A stretch of 64,000 nt of DNA from Xanthoparmelia taractica. Lineage: Eukaryota > Ascomycota > Lecanoromycetes > Lecanorales > Parmeliaceae. The stretch is from the NCBI GenBank assembly GCA_033085395.1, contig MU853180.1:62001-126000 (forward strand), in the 5' to 3' direction. Below are positions 1 to 10,867 of the stretch, piece after piece (positions within the stretch are counted from its first letter, which is position 1; each line of letters begins with the position of its first letter). A program made the position numbers and the translations under genes. Under the pieces are notes generated by a model, which was not told where the DNA came from, made no database searches, and worked only from the letters and a program-made list of their open reading frames with translations.

Positions 1-1172
1 CCACCCACTGTCTTCCACCACTCCTCCACACTCGCATCAACAAAACATCCCATCAATGACCAGAACATAATGCCCAGCGGAAGATAGCAAAAGCGCGTCC
101 CCATCCAGAGATCTTCCCAATTTCGGCGCTTCGTATCCCCAGTCACTGCTCTCACGAGCTCTGGACGTCCAGGCCCGCTTTCACTCTTCTCCACCCGTTC
201 GCATCCGCCCTCAGACGAACTATAGAAGAAGCAGCGAAAAGCTAATAACGAGCCGGACAGCTATATTCGCGAAACTTGCGTTACATATTGCTCAACCGAC
301 GAAAACTTAGGGTTAAGTTCCGAGACCCATCCTCCCCCGCACTACCCTTTACCTTCCCCCAAAAGAGAAGGCAGCGCAGCCATGCAATCCGACCGCGGTA
401 AATGCCCATGTGAGACCGTGCTGTGAGGCTCGAGGATTTGGGGCGGTGGAAGGAGGCACGCAGGTGCGTGCGAGGGGTGTGAAGACATTCCGGCGAGCGG
501 AGTATGACTCTCGGGGAACTGTGGGAAGGGTGCGCTGCGTGTTGTGCGTGTGCTCCAGAAGAGCGAGAGATTTGGAGGTGGAGACCTAGGAGGGAGTAGC
601 GCGTTGGTAGGAGGGTGTAGGATCAGTACAGCTAGGGTTGATGGTGAGTTCCGTTCGAAAGGATGGTAGGTCAATTGATGAGGATGTGATTCGAGGTGAG
701 GAAAAATATGCTGCTTGTCTGTGAAGAAGATTGTTGTGAGGCCTCGAAAGTGGAGGCAGGAGGTTGGTGTTAGCGCGACCGCAATTTTAGCGCGTTTTGC
801 CGATCCGCGCCTGCACGTGATCAGCCCCTTGACCACATTGTAAATTACCTTCAAAGTGATCCACCTTGCGTATACAAACTAAACTACTATTTACTAATCC
901 TAACAAACAGCTTTTGTTTCCTGGACATGTCCCGGAGTTCAGTTTCAAAATTGTGCAACAGCACGCCTCCTCCAAAGCCACGCAGGATTCACTATTGGAT
1001 AGCGTAATAATTTTTCGATCTTGCCTGATCATCAGAAATTATATTCGATGACAAAGAGCGTGTTCTAGAGCTTGCAAAGCTTGACCCGGCGAACAGTGCG
1101 ATGAGCGACGCCTTCTGTTCACTTTTCCCACAATAGGCCTTTCAGGGAATATCCTACACGAAGGTATTTTAC

Positions 1173-1255
1173 AAGAAGTCTAGATAAATGTGTGAAGCTT
1201 TACGAGTTGCCCCATAGCGTTCAAATTGAATAATGTACTAAAGCATGTTGCGCTG
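1173..1255. repeat. Diverged direct repeat, copy 1
   Basis: This begins with AAGAAGTCTAGATAA and continues for about 75 bases with recognisable similarity to a second copy starting at 1538 (offset 365). Shared landmarks are the identical 15-base start, a CTTTA block and the TGTATTAAAGCAGGTT-like end (here TGTACTAAAGCATGTT). The differences are many and mostly transitions, as expected for an old, mutated repetitive element. The family is unknown. Confidence 0.5.
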
Positions 1256-1537
1256 AGTATTAGAAGAGCTCTAATGAACGAAGATACGTATCTCAGCAAC
1301 GCCTTTGATCCGACAACTCACGGCAGAGCAGCAGAAGGTCATAAGATCGGCGATTACGAGTGTTCTTCAGAAGATCTGGGCACTGTATGCGACCGCCTCG
1401 CTTGTGGCATTGATGGCTTCTCTTTTCGGGGGGAGCAAAAAGGTATTGATGGCGGATGAGACTGTTATTCCTGGCTAAATATCTGAGAGTGCTGATGGTT
1501 CAGAAGAGCACCCAGGGTATTTCAAAACGTGCCTCGA

Positions 1538-1620
1538 AAGAAGTCTAGATAAAGGGAGTAAGTCTTTATAGATCTGCCGCTTAGTGTTGAAACCAGATAG
1601 TGTATTAAAGCAGGTTTAAT
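1538..1620. repeat. Diverged direct repeat, copy 2
   Basis: Partner of the copy at 1173. It shares the exact 15-base start and a weaker match over the next 60 bases. Either a local duplication or the decayed ends of one element could produce this. No coding capacity is visible between the copies. Confidence 0.5.
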
Positions 1621-3240
1621 ATATCCAAATCAGCGCAGTGCTCTTTGATAAAGAGATCGAGTGCACGAGTAAGTCGCATGCAAAGGCAAATGGAGCGGGT
1701 GGCGGACTTTTAAATGTTACAATAGAGAACAGATCAAAAGACATCCCATTGCGATCTACCACACTGTTACCCGTCACATTGACAAACCGCTTCGTTCCAG
1801 AGAAAGTAGCGCTTCACAATACCAGCCAGCCGGTCAATACCCACTTTTGATAAGGCAACTGCATTGTGCTCGGATGGATCGCTAGGGATATCAGAGCCTT
1901 TCGCAGCGGGTTGCGGGTCGGTTATAGCTGTAGTCTGACGACGAAGTCCTCGTCCCATCCTCCGATTTATTGATCTGGGCGCCCCTCAAGGATACTTACT
2001 TCCTTCGCGACTTTATCTGTGTAAAGGAGCAAGATTGATAAGACGTAAGCCCGCCCTCGGTACCTCGAGGCTTATGAGGATTATATCGAGCACTCCCGTT
2101 CCTCAACCACCCACGGGATCGATCGATCGGTCGCGCGGAAAGCTCCGCTCTCTGCTTCTGCACTTCTGAGCCCTACGCCGGTCTTAGTCATTGGCATCCC
2201 CAAGGTTTATACAAGCACTAGCCTGATTCTCTGTACGTGAATCTGCTAAAAAACAAAAGCCAGTAAGTGGTGCCTCTCTAAATGTACCTTGTCTATGCTA
2301 AAGGAGACGGTAAAGCTCTAAGAGAAAAGGTCGAGCCTCGCTTCTCTCTATGGGTGAATGTAATAGATGGCAGTCGAACGAAAGGATTCAATTAATGGAA
2401 GTCATGAGGAGAGCATGGCAGAGCAGCTTCTTCTGCGGCTTTGGGGTGGTCCCGCTGGAAGTACTTTCAGACGGCTCTTGTTCCATATATTAGACGCCTA
2501 ATGCTCTGAGAACGGACCAAAGGAGACACCAGTACGCTTGCAGATTTTGCACATGGCTGACGGCAAGTGTACCGCTGGAGCTTTGACCGGCGAAGATGCG
2601 ATGCCGATGACGAGTGAGAAAGATAGCACATAGCATTGCGCTATCGCAAGGCGGAGATAATCGATGTGAGGAAAGTCAATATGATCAGAGGAATCAACGG
2701 AGATCGCTTGCATTATGTGGGGCTTTGACCAGCTGGTACTCGCACCTCGAAACCCGAGTCAGTAATCGTTATTGCATTGGCACTTGAATAAAATTAAGGG
2801 GGAAAGGAGCTGAACAAGGCTGCTAAGCTGATACCAATAGCCCCTCTTGCCACCATGATCAAAGGTGGGGACGCCAGTGTCGATCACTTCATGCTGGCTC
2901 CTGGGAACCTGAACTCCGTGTTTGTTGATCCAAAGATGTCTCAGCATGAACTGCGGCGACGATTAGCTCAACACTAATCATGTCACAGCACGGTAGAAAC
3001 TCACAGTATGGTTGTGGAGATCCTGCCAGACTGATGCTCTTGGAGCCTTAAATCGCGGACTTGCTCCGTATTGCCGGCCCCGTACCAAGCTAACGCAGTG
3101 AAATTGCTTCTTCTGTTGGGTCAGGTCAACAGCTAGGTAAGGACTTAGCAGCAGGTTGGGCCTCTTATAGCGCGATTTTGCTCATCCCATGTGTCTTGTA
3201 ACGTTCTGAGAAAAGCTGAAGGTTTTCTCCAGAGTTGCAG

Positions 3241-5390
3241 TCACGTAGCCAACATATTTCTTCTCCAATTGGATCTTGATACGTTCCAGCAGTGGCTTTC
3301 CGCTGGTGATGCCTCCTCAAAAACTTTCTCCGCGCCCATCATCCATGGCGGGGTTCCCTTGAGTTGTGGGTTCAGAAAGTACGAGACATCGTCTTTAAAC
3401 CACAGCTCCGGTGTGTCAGCACCAACGTGCGATAGCACCTGCAGGATGCCAAAGAGAAGAATCCATCGGCCTTTCCTCGCGTCACGAGGGTCCATGTCCC
3501 CAAGATGATCTGTTCTCTCGAAACGCTGGAAGGCTTCGACTAAGCTGTTGGTCGCGACATCAGACCCTATTAGAAGGGCATTGCTCGCTAATGAATATGC
3601 GTGGATTATTTGCTTCTCTACAGTCTTTGCCTTGCTGGTAAAGAGAGATTGCTTAGGCTGGGCCTTTCTCATGTCTTCGACGGGCATCGATTCTGGCAAT
3701 AGCGGGTACGGGTGCGGAATATGGGCGTATTTGTTTTTATGATCGAAGTTGACGAAGAGCTTGGCGAGATCAAGACCGTCACTGTTGATTTTGATGACTG
3801 CTCCGTTCTTCTTGCGCACCATAATTCGGTACCGCTCGCCGGGCTCTTCAGTCTCGGCCCAGGCCACGCCTCGATCAACATAGTAGTCATAGAGCGCGCC
3901 AAAATCCTTTTGCAAGTGGCATGCCACCGTTCTTGTTAACCAGTTGCCATCGGTATTTTGGGTCCCACGGGGAGGCCAAGTTCTGTAGAGCTTCTCATAG
4001 AATTGGAGGAGAAATCGACGGAAGCGCTCGAAACTAGCCCGAGCTGCAGGAGACTGAATGTTGTGAGACGGCCACATGTCGTCAAAGTCGAAACCTGAAA
4101 ACCTGTCCTCGACTACTTGAATCCTTGCCTGGAGCTCGAGATGTGAGCGCTCCAGAAGCGTTTTGGAGATATGGCTAATATCGCGGAACTCCGGTAGCTC
4201 TCGGAGCATCATATACATACCGCTGCAGTGGACAAAGCCTTCTCGCCAGCCTTCTGGCCACTGCACCTCGTCATCTTCGCTGTAAGCGAGAAACCCAGCC
4301 GCAGCTGCAGGGTTATTGCAGATGTTGTGCAGATGATTGCGCATCAAGAATTGCCTGATAATTTCAGTGCAGTTCGAATCTCTTGGCATTAACGTTAGGA
4401 GGCGTTCGTGTAGGTCTATGAGCGCTTGATACAGCGTTAAGCCAACGAGAGGCTTGTTCAACAAAAAAGCGAAGAAGTTCCTGGTGGTGATATGATGGCG
4501 TAAGATCTCGGTCCTAGAGGCCCCATCGGGCGCCGGAAAGTGGATCTCATGCCGGACCTGGACCTCATTCCCAGGCTTGCTGATCTCTGAGGACGAAGGT
4601 GGCAATCGACGACCCAGACCGAATCTTTGAACGCCCCGTTGCGAAGAAGACGCAGCGGATACTATGGATGGTGAAGATCTAGGAGTACGCTTGCAGCCTT
4701 GTTGTAGCATGAAAATCAGTGCTTCGGATCTTGTTCCTTCCAAGAGCGACGACTTGACACGGAACGAAGCTTGTGGACGCTGGTAGCCATAGTATGCCAA
4801 TGTATCTCCAGTAGGATCCCAAAGCTCAGGGTCCTGGAAAGGTTAGCTACCACATAATCAATAGCAAGATTGACATATGAACTTACCTTTGCAAGCTTTC
4901 CCCATGGCTCCGCCAGGTTCCCGCTACCTGGCCACCTCTTCACACTCGCGGCTTGCTCAAGCCCCTTCATTTCATGGTACTCCCATTTTTGAACTTTCGC
5001 TGGCTGTGCTGCTTCTATGAAAACCCTTGTGCCAAAGTCGGAAGGGTCCTGAAGTTGACCTGGCTCTCGACAACTTCTACCATCCTCACTTTGGTCTTCG
5101 ACTGGTTTGATGCCAAATCCGTTCAAGAGGTTGCGTAGCGCCTTTTTCTCAGGGTTGCTTCTAAGAGAGGGTGCAGTCTCTCGATGGGAAGAGCTGTCGT
5201 CTTGCCAGGCTTCATTGTGTGTGCTTTCCACATGAATTGAAGTCCGTCTGAGTAACCATGGACTATGACTGTAATCCGAGTTATCGACCACTTTCACATC
5301 TCTTTCCTCGATCGTCTCGTAACGCGGAGGAGGGGGGAGTGCGGCTTGGAGCTGCGAAAGCCCCTGACTGTCATTCGTTGTAGGGGACAT
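3241..5390 (-). CDS. DUF8004-type fungal protein
   Basis: Two exons on the minus strand: 5390-4887 and 4833-3241. The 53-bp intron has a GTAAGT donor and CCAG acceptor (phase 0), giving 698 aa. Across the splice the protein reads EPWGKLAK / DPELWDPTGDTLAYYG. The core after about residue 160 has the pattern of the fungal DUF8004 family: a LWxPxGDTL..Y segment, SFRVKSSLL, then HHITTRNFFAFLLNKPLVGL and a long helical C-terminal part. The first 150 residues are polar and low-complexity. There is no signal peptide or membrane segment. The biochemical role of DUF8004 proteins is unknown to me. The family call rests on remembered motif order, not a search. The start is the first ATG (MSPTTNDSQG), in a Pro/Ser-rich tail, so the N-terminus could differ slightly. 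Confidence 0.82.
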
Positions 5391-6406
5391 TCTTGTGCGT
5401 CCAGTTATAATGTCGCGGACAGCGGCTGGGTGCGCCGATTATTATAATACTGTTATGCGGTGGATGTTCACTTGATAACCTTCTAGCCAATATACCAGTA
5501 ATTTGTTCTTTGATCAGGTAACATTCCTGGCGCTCGAACCTGTGATGTTTGATTGAAGGAACCCCTGCAAATGTTGTATTTGAAGCTAGCCTGTGCTCCT
5601 CGTTGCTTATAATGTGCTATTGCGATCTCTGTTCTCTGCTGCCGTGTCTAATACATTTCCGGATGCTACGGGCCTGGACAGCTGACTGTTGTGCACGTGG
5701 AGAAAACGACCAGCGTCTAAGGTCATTGATGAGTAGAACATCGCATATGAAGGACTGATGCTATTGGTTTGATTTTGGAAAAGGCCTGGATCCCCTGACC
5801 GAATGGCGCGGGTATGATAAGTACCCGCGACTGGTGTGATGAAGTGCGGGAGGATGGTACACCATCGATCCGTTTCACGCCAGGGGCAGGAGGTCCAGTA
5901 CGATCTGTACCCTGCATTGATCTTGCATTGAAGGTGAACCTGGGAAGCTGCATATCATGAACATAAGTAATGGTGCTGGACTTGAACGTCGTTGGACATG
6001 GCTTGGATTGGCCGGGTACTCTCATCGCACCTTCTGAAATAATTGACACATATACACCTTGTCATGATCACCACTCATCAACCATGTTGGGGGCCTTTTC
6101 AGTTCTGATAGTAGCCTGATGGTGATTTGAATTTTGGTTTTGAAAAGATTGCGAAAGCGAGTTGCATATGGTTGCATATAATTGGGGCGGCAGTGTCAGG
6201 TGTGCCGCTTCCCCACAAAGTACCCGTGCCAACAAAAGCTTGCTATGATATTGATATGTTGATACGATGACAAGTCTCCGACCTACAGCAATCCGTTTAC
6301 GAGGCTTCCTCTAGATCTTCTTTACGAAGCAACATCTTTTGCGCTATCTGTTGCTAGCTGCATTCAGCCATGCCATGACTCGCGTGTTTCCATAGCCATG
6401 CGAATA
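5391..6406. other. Intergenic region 5' of the DUF8004 gene
   Basis: About 1 kb with no supported gene, between the DUF8004 start and the MITE. A 108-codon frame at 5723-6049 (-) was considered and not accepted. The region probably holds the DUF8004 promoter, but no specific element could be assigned. Confidence 0.4.
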
Positions 6407-6762
6407 CAGTCGACTCCCGCTATAACGGAACGAAAAATCCAGTACCTCCATTCCGTAATAACGAGAATTACGTTACAGCGAAATTGCACTAAGCCGATTA
6501 TAGAGTAGACTAGAGGACCTGACTAATCAGATTAGCCTATATGCGCTGTATTATGCATTAGTGAAGTACTTATACGTACCTAATTCATACTTTATACGTA
6601 CTTTATGCATTATTTTTTCGCTATAGACCAAAAAAACATTCCGTTATACGTTATAACGCGATTTTCCGTTATTTGTATGAGGATTTCACGGAAATCTCCA
6701 GGTTGGATCCGTAATAACGTAAATTCCGTTACAACCGATTCCGTTATAGCGGCAGTCGACTG
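6407..6762. mobile_element. MITE, Tc1/mariner (pogo/Fot-like) type, with TA duplication
   Basis: A 356-bp AT-rich element. Its ends are near-perfect terminal inverted repeats. The left end reads CAGTCGACTCCCGCTATAAC, and the reverse complement of the right end reads CAGTCGACTGCCGCTATAAC. The match continues through GGAA, 23 of 24 bases. TA lies immediately outside both ends (6405-6406 and 6763-6764), the target duplication of Tc1/mariner-class elements. Inside are subterminal motifs in both orientations (CCGTAATAACG, CCGTTATA, ACGTTAC). There is no transposase, so the element is non-autonomous. A CAGT start is common in fungal pogo/Fot elements, but the exact family is inferred. It lies about 400 bp upstream of the nitrate transporter start. 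Confidence 0.88.
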
Positions 6763-6764
6763 TA

Positions 6765-7158
6765 ACTGTAAGCCCACCAGTTGAGACGCCCTTCAGAGGC
6801 GCACTATCTACCCCGCAAACCGGAAGAGTAGGGGGCCACTATAGACATACCGAGCATACAGTCTTGCGACCCAATAGGAATTCCATATCAATAAAAGCAC
6901 CATGCCGTTTCACAAAGTCATAACCCCTGAATCAGACTCTGAGCCTGCTTCATGGTATACCGTGTAGAAGCGAAGCGACTCTCTTCCTTGCTTATGAGAT
7001 GCTGCGCAACCGAGTAAGTGCTGGTCTTGAACAACGTCCACCACTATAGACGTTCGCATATCTCCTTTTTCTCTAATCGCTCCATTATTGACTCGACAGT
7101 GATCAATTGATGTTGCCTCCGGAATTCCTTACATCGTTGCGAGACGGCATTTCCTGCA
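6765..7158. other. 5' flank of the nitrate transporter
   Basis: 394 bp between the MITE and the transporter ATG. The 11-mer CCACTATAGAC occurs twice (near 6837 and 7041). Nitrate genes in this group usually respond to GATA and NirA-type factors, but I did not find a convincing site pair and assign none. Confidence 0.35.
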
Positions 7159-8757
7159 ATGCCTTCCTCAATAGCCATACTGTGGAAAGCGCCAAATGTT
7201 AATCCGGTCAACCACAAAGCCAAATCCATACCCGCTTTGAATCCCCTCAACACATATGGGCGGGTCTTCCTGCTCTCATGGTGGGGGTTCTTCGTAGCTT
7301 TCTGGAGTTGGTATGCCTTTCCACCTTTGATGACCGACACTATTAAGAAAGACCTCAATCTCTCCCAAAGAGACATCGCAAACTCCGACGTCATCTCTTT
7401 GGCCGCCGCAATACTTGTCCGTCTTGCCGCTGGTCCACTGTGTGATAGATTTGGGCCAAGATGGACATTCGCTGGCATTCTGCTTGTCGGCTCAATTCCG
7501 ACCGCGCTTGCAGGCACCGTTTCAACGGCTCAAGGCCTTGTCGTAATCAGGTTCTTCGTTGGGATTCTAGGCGGCAGCTTCATCCCCTGCCAAGTCTGGA
7601 CAACCGGCTTCTTCGACAAGAACATCGTTGGTACAGCAAATTCCCTTTCCGCTGGTTTTGGAAACGCTGGAGGAGGGGTGACATACTTCGTCATGCCCGC
7701 CATCTTCAACTCTCTCGTCCGACGCCAACATCTAACAGAACATGTCGCCTGGCGGGTTGCATTCGTCGTTCCATTCATTCTCATCACATTTACCGCATTG
7801 ATCATGATCCTGACGTGCCCCGACACGCCAACAGGAGCATGGTCTGCGCGAACCCAAGAAGTACAGCGTCATCTTGACATGCGCGATACCTTTTTTAGCG
7901 GCGTTGGCAGAGACCGCAAAGGCATTGCGCCAAGCATGGATTCTGGTGCATCACCAGGCCTGTCGAACGACACCATCAAGCTTAATTCCGCCCGGGGTCA
8001 AGGCCATTACTCCGAGACACAGGCACGGGAAGATGACCTTCTCGCTGCAGCGAGCTGGGAGCTTGTCGAGAAGCCCACGGTTCAGGGGTCAGTGAAGGCG
8101 ATCTTGTCATTTCCGACTTTGGCTCTCTCAGTGGCCTATTTTTGCTCTTTTGGCACGGAATTGTGCGTTAATACTATTCTCGGAGCCTATTATGCCCAGA
8201 CTTTCTCAAAGCTCGGTCAAACCGGTTCTGGGAATTGGGCGGCCATGTTTGGTCTATTGAACTTCGTGTTCCGACCTGCAGGAGGTATCATCAGCGACGC
8301 TATTTACCGCTACACCCGCTCCCTATGGGGCAAAAAATTCCTGATACACGTCTTTGGGCTCATGACCGGCGTCTTTCTCCTCATGATTGGATTTTTGAAC
8401 CCTAATTCGAAGGCTACCTTCGTTGGACTCATCACTGGGTTGGCTTTCTTCGAGGAGGCTGGCAATGGAGGAGTGTTTTCTTTAGTGCCGCATGTCCATC
8501 CTACGTCGAACGGTGAGTCCCCTCAAGGTATTTTCGCATCAGTGAGCTTTGTCAAGACTGACTGTATTGCAGGTCTGATTACTGGTGTGACTGGTGCAGC
8601 TGGAGACCTTGGTGGAATTGTATTCCTACTGATATATCGCTACAGCGGTACAGATTATGGAAGGGTGTTCTGGATAGTAGGTATCTTCACCATTGCTGGA
8701 AATCTGCTTGTGTCATGGATAAGACCCATACCGAAGGGCCAGCTCGGTGGTCGGTGA
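7159..8757 (+). CDS. nrtA (crnA-like): High-affinity nitrate transporter, NRT2/NNP family (MFS)
   Basis: Imports nitrate with protons across the plasma membrane. Exons are 7159-8512 and 8573-8757. The 60-bp intron (GTGAGT..TTGCAG, phase 1) joins HPTSNG to LITGVTG, giving 512 aa, the usual length for the fungal family (about 500). Both nitrate signatures are present: SAGFGNAGGGVT at about 164-175, and TGVTGAAGDLGG just after the intron. The two substrate-site arginines correspond to R88 in LVRLAAGP and R372 in FRPAGGIISD. A long central cytoplasmic loop (about 225-310) is typical of fungal NrtA/CrnA. The intron has a length divisible by three and no stop, so unspliced RNA would encode a 20-residue insertion. 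Nitrate and nitrite reductase genes are not adjacent, unlike the clusters of many ascomycetes. Confidence 0.93.
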   Translation: MPSSIAILWKAPNVNPVNHKAKSIPALNPLNTYGRVFLLSWWGFFVAFWSWYAFPPLMTDTIKKDLNLSQRDIANSDVISLAAAILVRLAAGPLCDRFGPRWTFAGILLVGSIPTALAGTVSTAQGLVVIRFFVGILGGSFIPCQVWTTGFFDKNIVGTANSLSAGFGNAGGGVTYFVMPAIFNSLVRRQHLTEHVAWRVAFVVPFILITFTALIMILTCPDTPTGAWSARTQEVQRHLDMRDTFFSGVGRDRKGIAPSMDSGASPGLSNDTIKLNSARGQGHYSETQAREDDLLAAASWELVEKPTVQGSVKAILSFPTLALSVAYFCSFGTELCVNTILGAYYAQTFSKLGQTGSGNWAAMFGLLNFVFRPAGGIISDAIYRYTRSLWGKKFLIHVFGLMTGVFLLMIGFLNPNSKATFVGLITGLAFFEEAGNGGVFSLVPHVHPTSNGESPQGIFASVSFVKTDCIAGLITGVTGAAGDLGGIVFLLIYRYSGTDYGRVFWIVGIFTIAGNLLVSWIRPIPKGQLGGR

Positions 8758-9528
8758 CCTGTATATTGCACATTTAGCGTTCTTATCTTTCATGCAAATA
8801 GTTTTGTCTAGTTCCAAATTTTTGTGACATTCTCAGTCCATTTCATTTTTCCAATGAGGAACTGAAAATCCTGTCCGGTCCAAAAACAATGATGATCATA
8901 ATAGATGTCAATACCGAAAATTGGCAAGAAATCCTACCGAAGAGTTCGAGATCGTTATTGGCCACGCATGAGATGCGATTGAGACCTCTCATCAGATCAG
9001 CTTCCAGAGCTGTAAATGGCCCAAAAGCATGATGGTTGCCACTCCTAAAACTTGGCGCGTCAAGCGCCGTCATTTGAAATACAATGTCCTCCTGTTAAAT
9101 GATCCAAAATCTACTGCACTGCTTGGCGACGCAAAGATGTTGATCTCAAGTCTTCCTTTTCTACCAAAAAAAGTCAATGGGATAGCTCAGCCGTGAACAA
9201 AGGTTGAGCATAGACATGGCAAAAATAGCAGCTCTAAAGACTGCCTTGAGCAATCACGTGCGAGTTTGCATGCCCAGAAGGCGCACTTGAAACCAACGTT
9301 CGGGTGCGTCGACGAATCACAGCCTACCTGCACTCCAGCCTCAAGGCAGCAAGAAGGATGGGAGAAAGATAACCTCCGCTTAACACTTCTGCTCTCACCA
9401 CCTTATAAGAAGACCGGAGCCCTACTTTCCAGTGTCAACTCATCCTCGCAAAGACACCTGAGCTCGGACTTCATCACGCTCTCCTCCATCAGAACTGCCT
9501 CGTACGTCCGATCTGCCAAAAAAAAAAC
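8758..9528. other. Intergenic region
   Basis: The 3' flank of the transporter and 5' flank of the next plus-strand gene. TATAAG occurs at about 9404, 125 bp before the next ATG, with a C-rich leader and an A8-10 run directly before the start. No other feature is seen. Confidence 0.4.
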
Positions 9529-10214
9529 ATGGAGAGCCACCGCTACCACCCAAGTCCTGGCTTATCACGGAAATTCTACTATGTCGTCGACCGCGAGAGC
9601 GATGCGAACACTTACTGGGACGAGACCACTGGACTTACTGCTCAAGACACATCCACAGGCCCAAGTAATGAAGACGAATTGTACAAGAGCGTCTTGGACC
9701 ACTTCTGCCTCCCAACCCCTAGTCCATACGTACCGGTACTTCACCGGCAGCATGTGGACATTGAGGATCTGAAGGAGCAAGTCGGTAAGGGGATATTGGT
9801 ACTCGAGATCGATGTGGAGAATAAGATGCCCGAGGCGCACATTTATCCTGTGAGAGATCTGCTTGCGGCACGTAAGGGTGAGTGGGCAGAGGATCCGAGG
9901 GAAGAATGGTGGATGAAAACGTATTTGATCCTGCATCGGGTGCCGAGGGAGGCTATTACGGTTTACACGCCTAAAGAGCTTTTTGAGAAGGGTAAGTTCC
10001 GCTTGTAATCAAATTTGATGAGTATGCTGAGTGGTGTTCAGAACTTGAAGACACTCGCCAGAGGCTTCCGGCGCCATACAATGAGTCTTTTGGAGCATCA
10101 CTAGCTCCTCAGGCAGCGGAGGGTGGTCATTTGAACCAAGTTCAGGACGCTGGGAGTAGAAAAGGGAAGTCAAAGCAAATGTTCAAACGCTTGCTTGGGG
10201 GAAAAAGGCAATGA
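9529..10214 (+). CDS. Small unknown protein, two exons
   Basis: Exons 9529-9991 and 10042-10214 around a 50-bp intron (GTAAGT..TTCAG, phase 1), giving 211 aa. It starts MESHRYHPSPGLSRKFYYVV. The sequence RKFYYVVDRESDANTYWDE reads as a beta-rich globular start, followed by an acidic middle (DIEDLKEQVGKGILVLEIDV). The C-terminus is a basic tail after the splice (KGKSKQMFKRLLGGKRQ). No signal peptide or membrane helix is present. I do not recognise a family. Support comes from clean splicing, frame continuity over 212 codons, a TATA-like box at a plausible distance and a compact leader. Position between NRT2 and VPS11 gives no functional hint. Confidence 0.65.
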
Positions 10215-10867
10215 ATGTGGCGGAAAAGTCCAGTCCTGGTCCAATCATAGGGAGCTTGGGCATAGGGAGTTCGGAAGAGTATTAATCGAGAATCCGTAGC
10301 TAAGAAGAAGTTGCAAGCGGCTATGCTATTATGTCACGCCTGTGCTTGAGGTGTACTTCGTACTCATACTGGCAAGTAGTTTAAAAGCCTGTGAGACCCC
10401 TGCCGACAATCAGACTCGCGACAATGAGAGGCCAACTCGTTCGGGAACCGACCACTGTAAGCCGCAATTAGCTAGCAATAGGGTCTGATAATCTAGATAG
10501 CTTGATCGGTCCATAGGAGTTCACTTGGGCCATAGAAATAAAAGATCGTGGAACGGTTTCTATGTGACTTATGAGAATCAGGTACTCCTCAGGATTACCT
10601 TTCCTCACGAGGAGGAAACGAAAAGTCGATCCAACTCAGCAATAGCCTGTCATATCACTGAGCTATCCCACTGTTCTGCTGGGGTCTTGCCTTAGGCCTC
10701 CTCGCAAGACCAACAGCGCCGGCTTCCCCTTACCACGGGCTGCAGAGGAACGGAGATAAGAAATCCGGCGGTAACCGTATCAGCCCTACGGACTTGGCGT
10801 CTGGTCTCTCCTGCATTTGCTGAAGCTCCATTGTTAGCTCAAGTACAATGGTTTCATGAGCCTGCCC
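10215..10867. other. Intergenic region upstream of VPS11
   Basis: 653 bp with no supported gene. A 7-bp-arm perfect palindrome (TTTCCTC, 5-base loop, GAGGAAA) lies near 10599-10617. No function is assigned. Confidence 0.35.

Larger units (their letters stand above)
1..3240. other. Left-end gene-poor region
   Basis: No gene can be supported here. A 170-codon open frame at 342-854 (-) and several 60-80-codon frames have skewed composition (long Pro/Ser/His runs) and resemble no family I know. The first 300 bases could be the 5' flank of a gene lying to the left, but nothing in the window proves it. The only structure is the pair of decayed direct repeats listed separately (near 1173 and 1538), which suggests an old, mutated repeat. 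Confidence 0.5.

Noticed and set aside
342..854. 170-codon minus-strand frame
   Set aside because: Pro/His/Ser-rich, no family motif, and probably a chance frame in a C-rich stretch.
5723..6049. 108-codon minus-strand frame
   Set aside because: No conserved motif, no splice partner, and an isolated frame in intergenic DNA.
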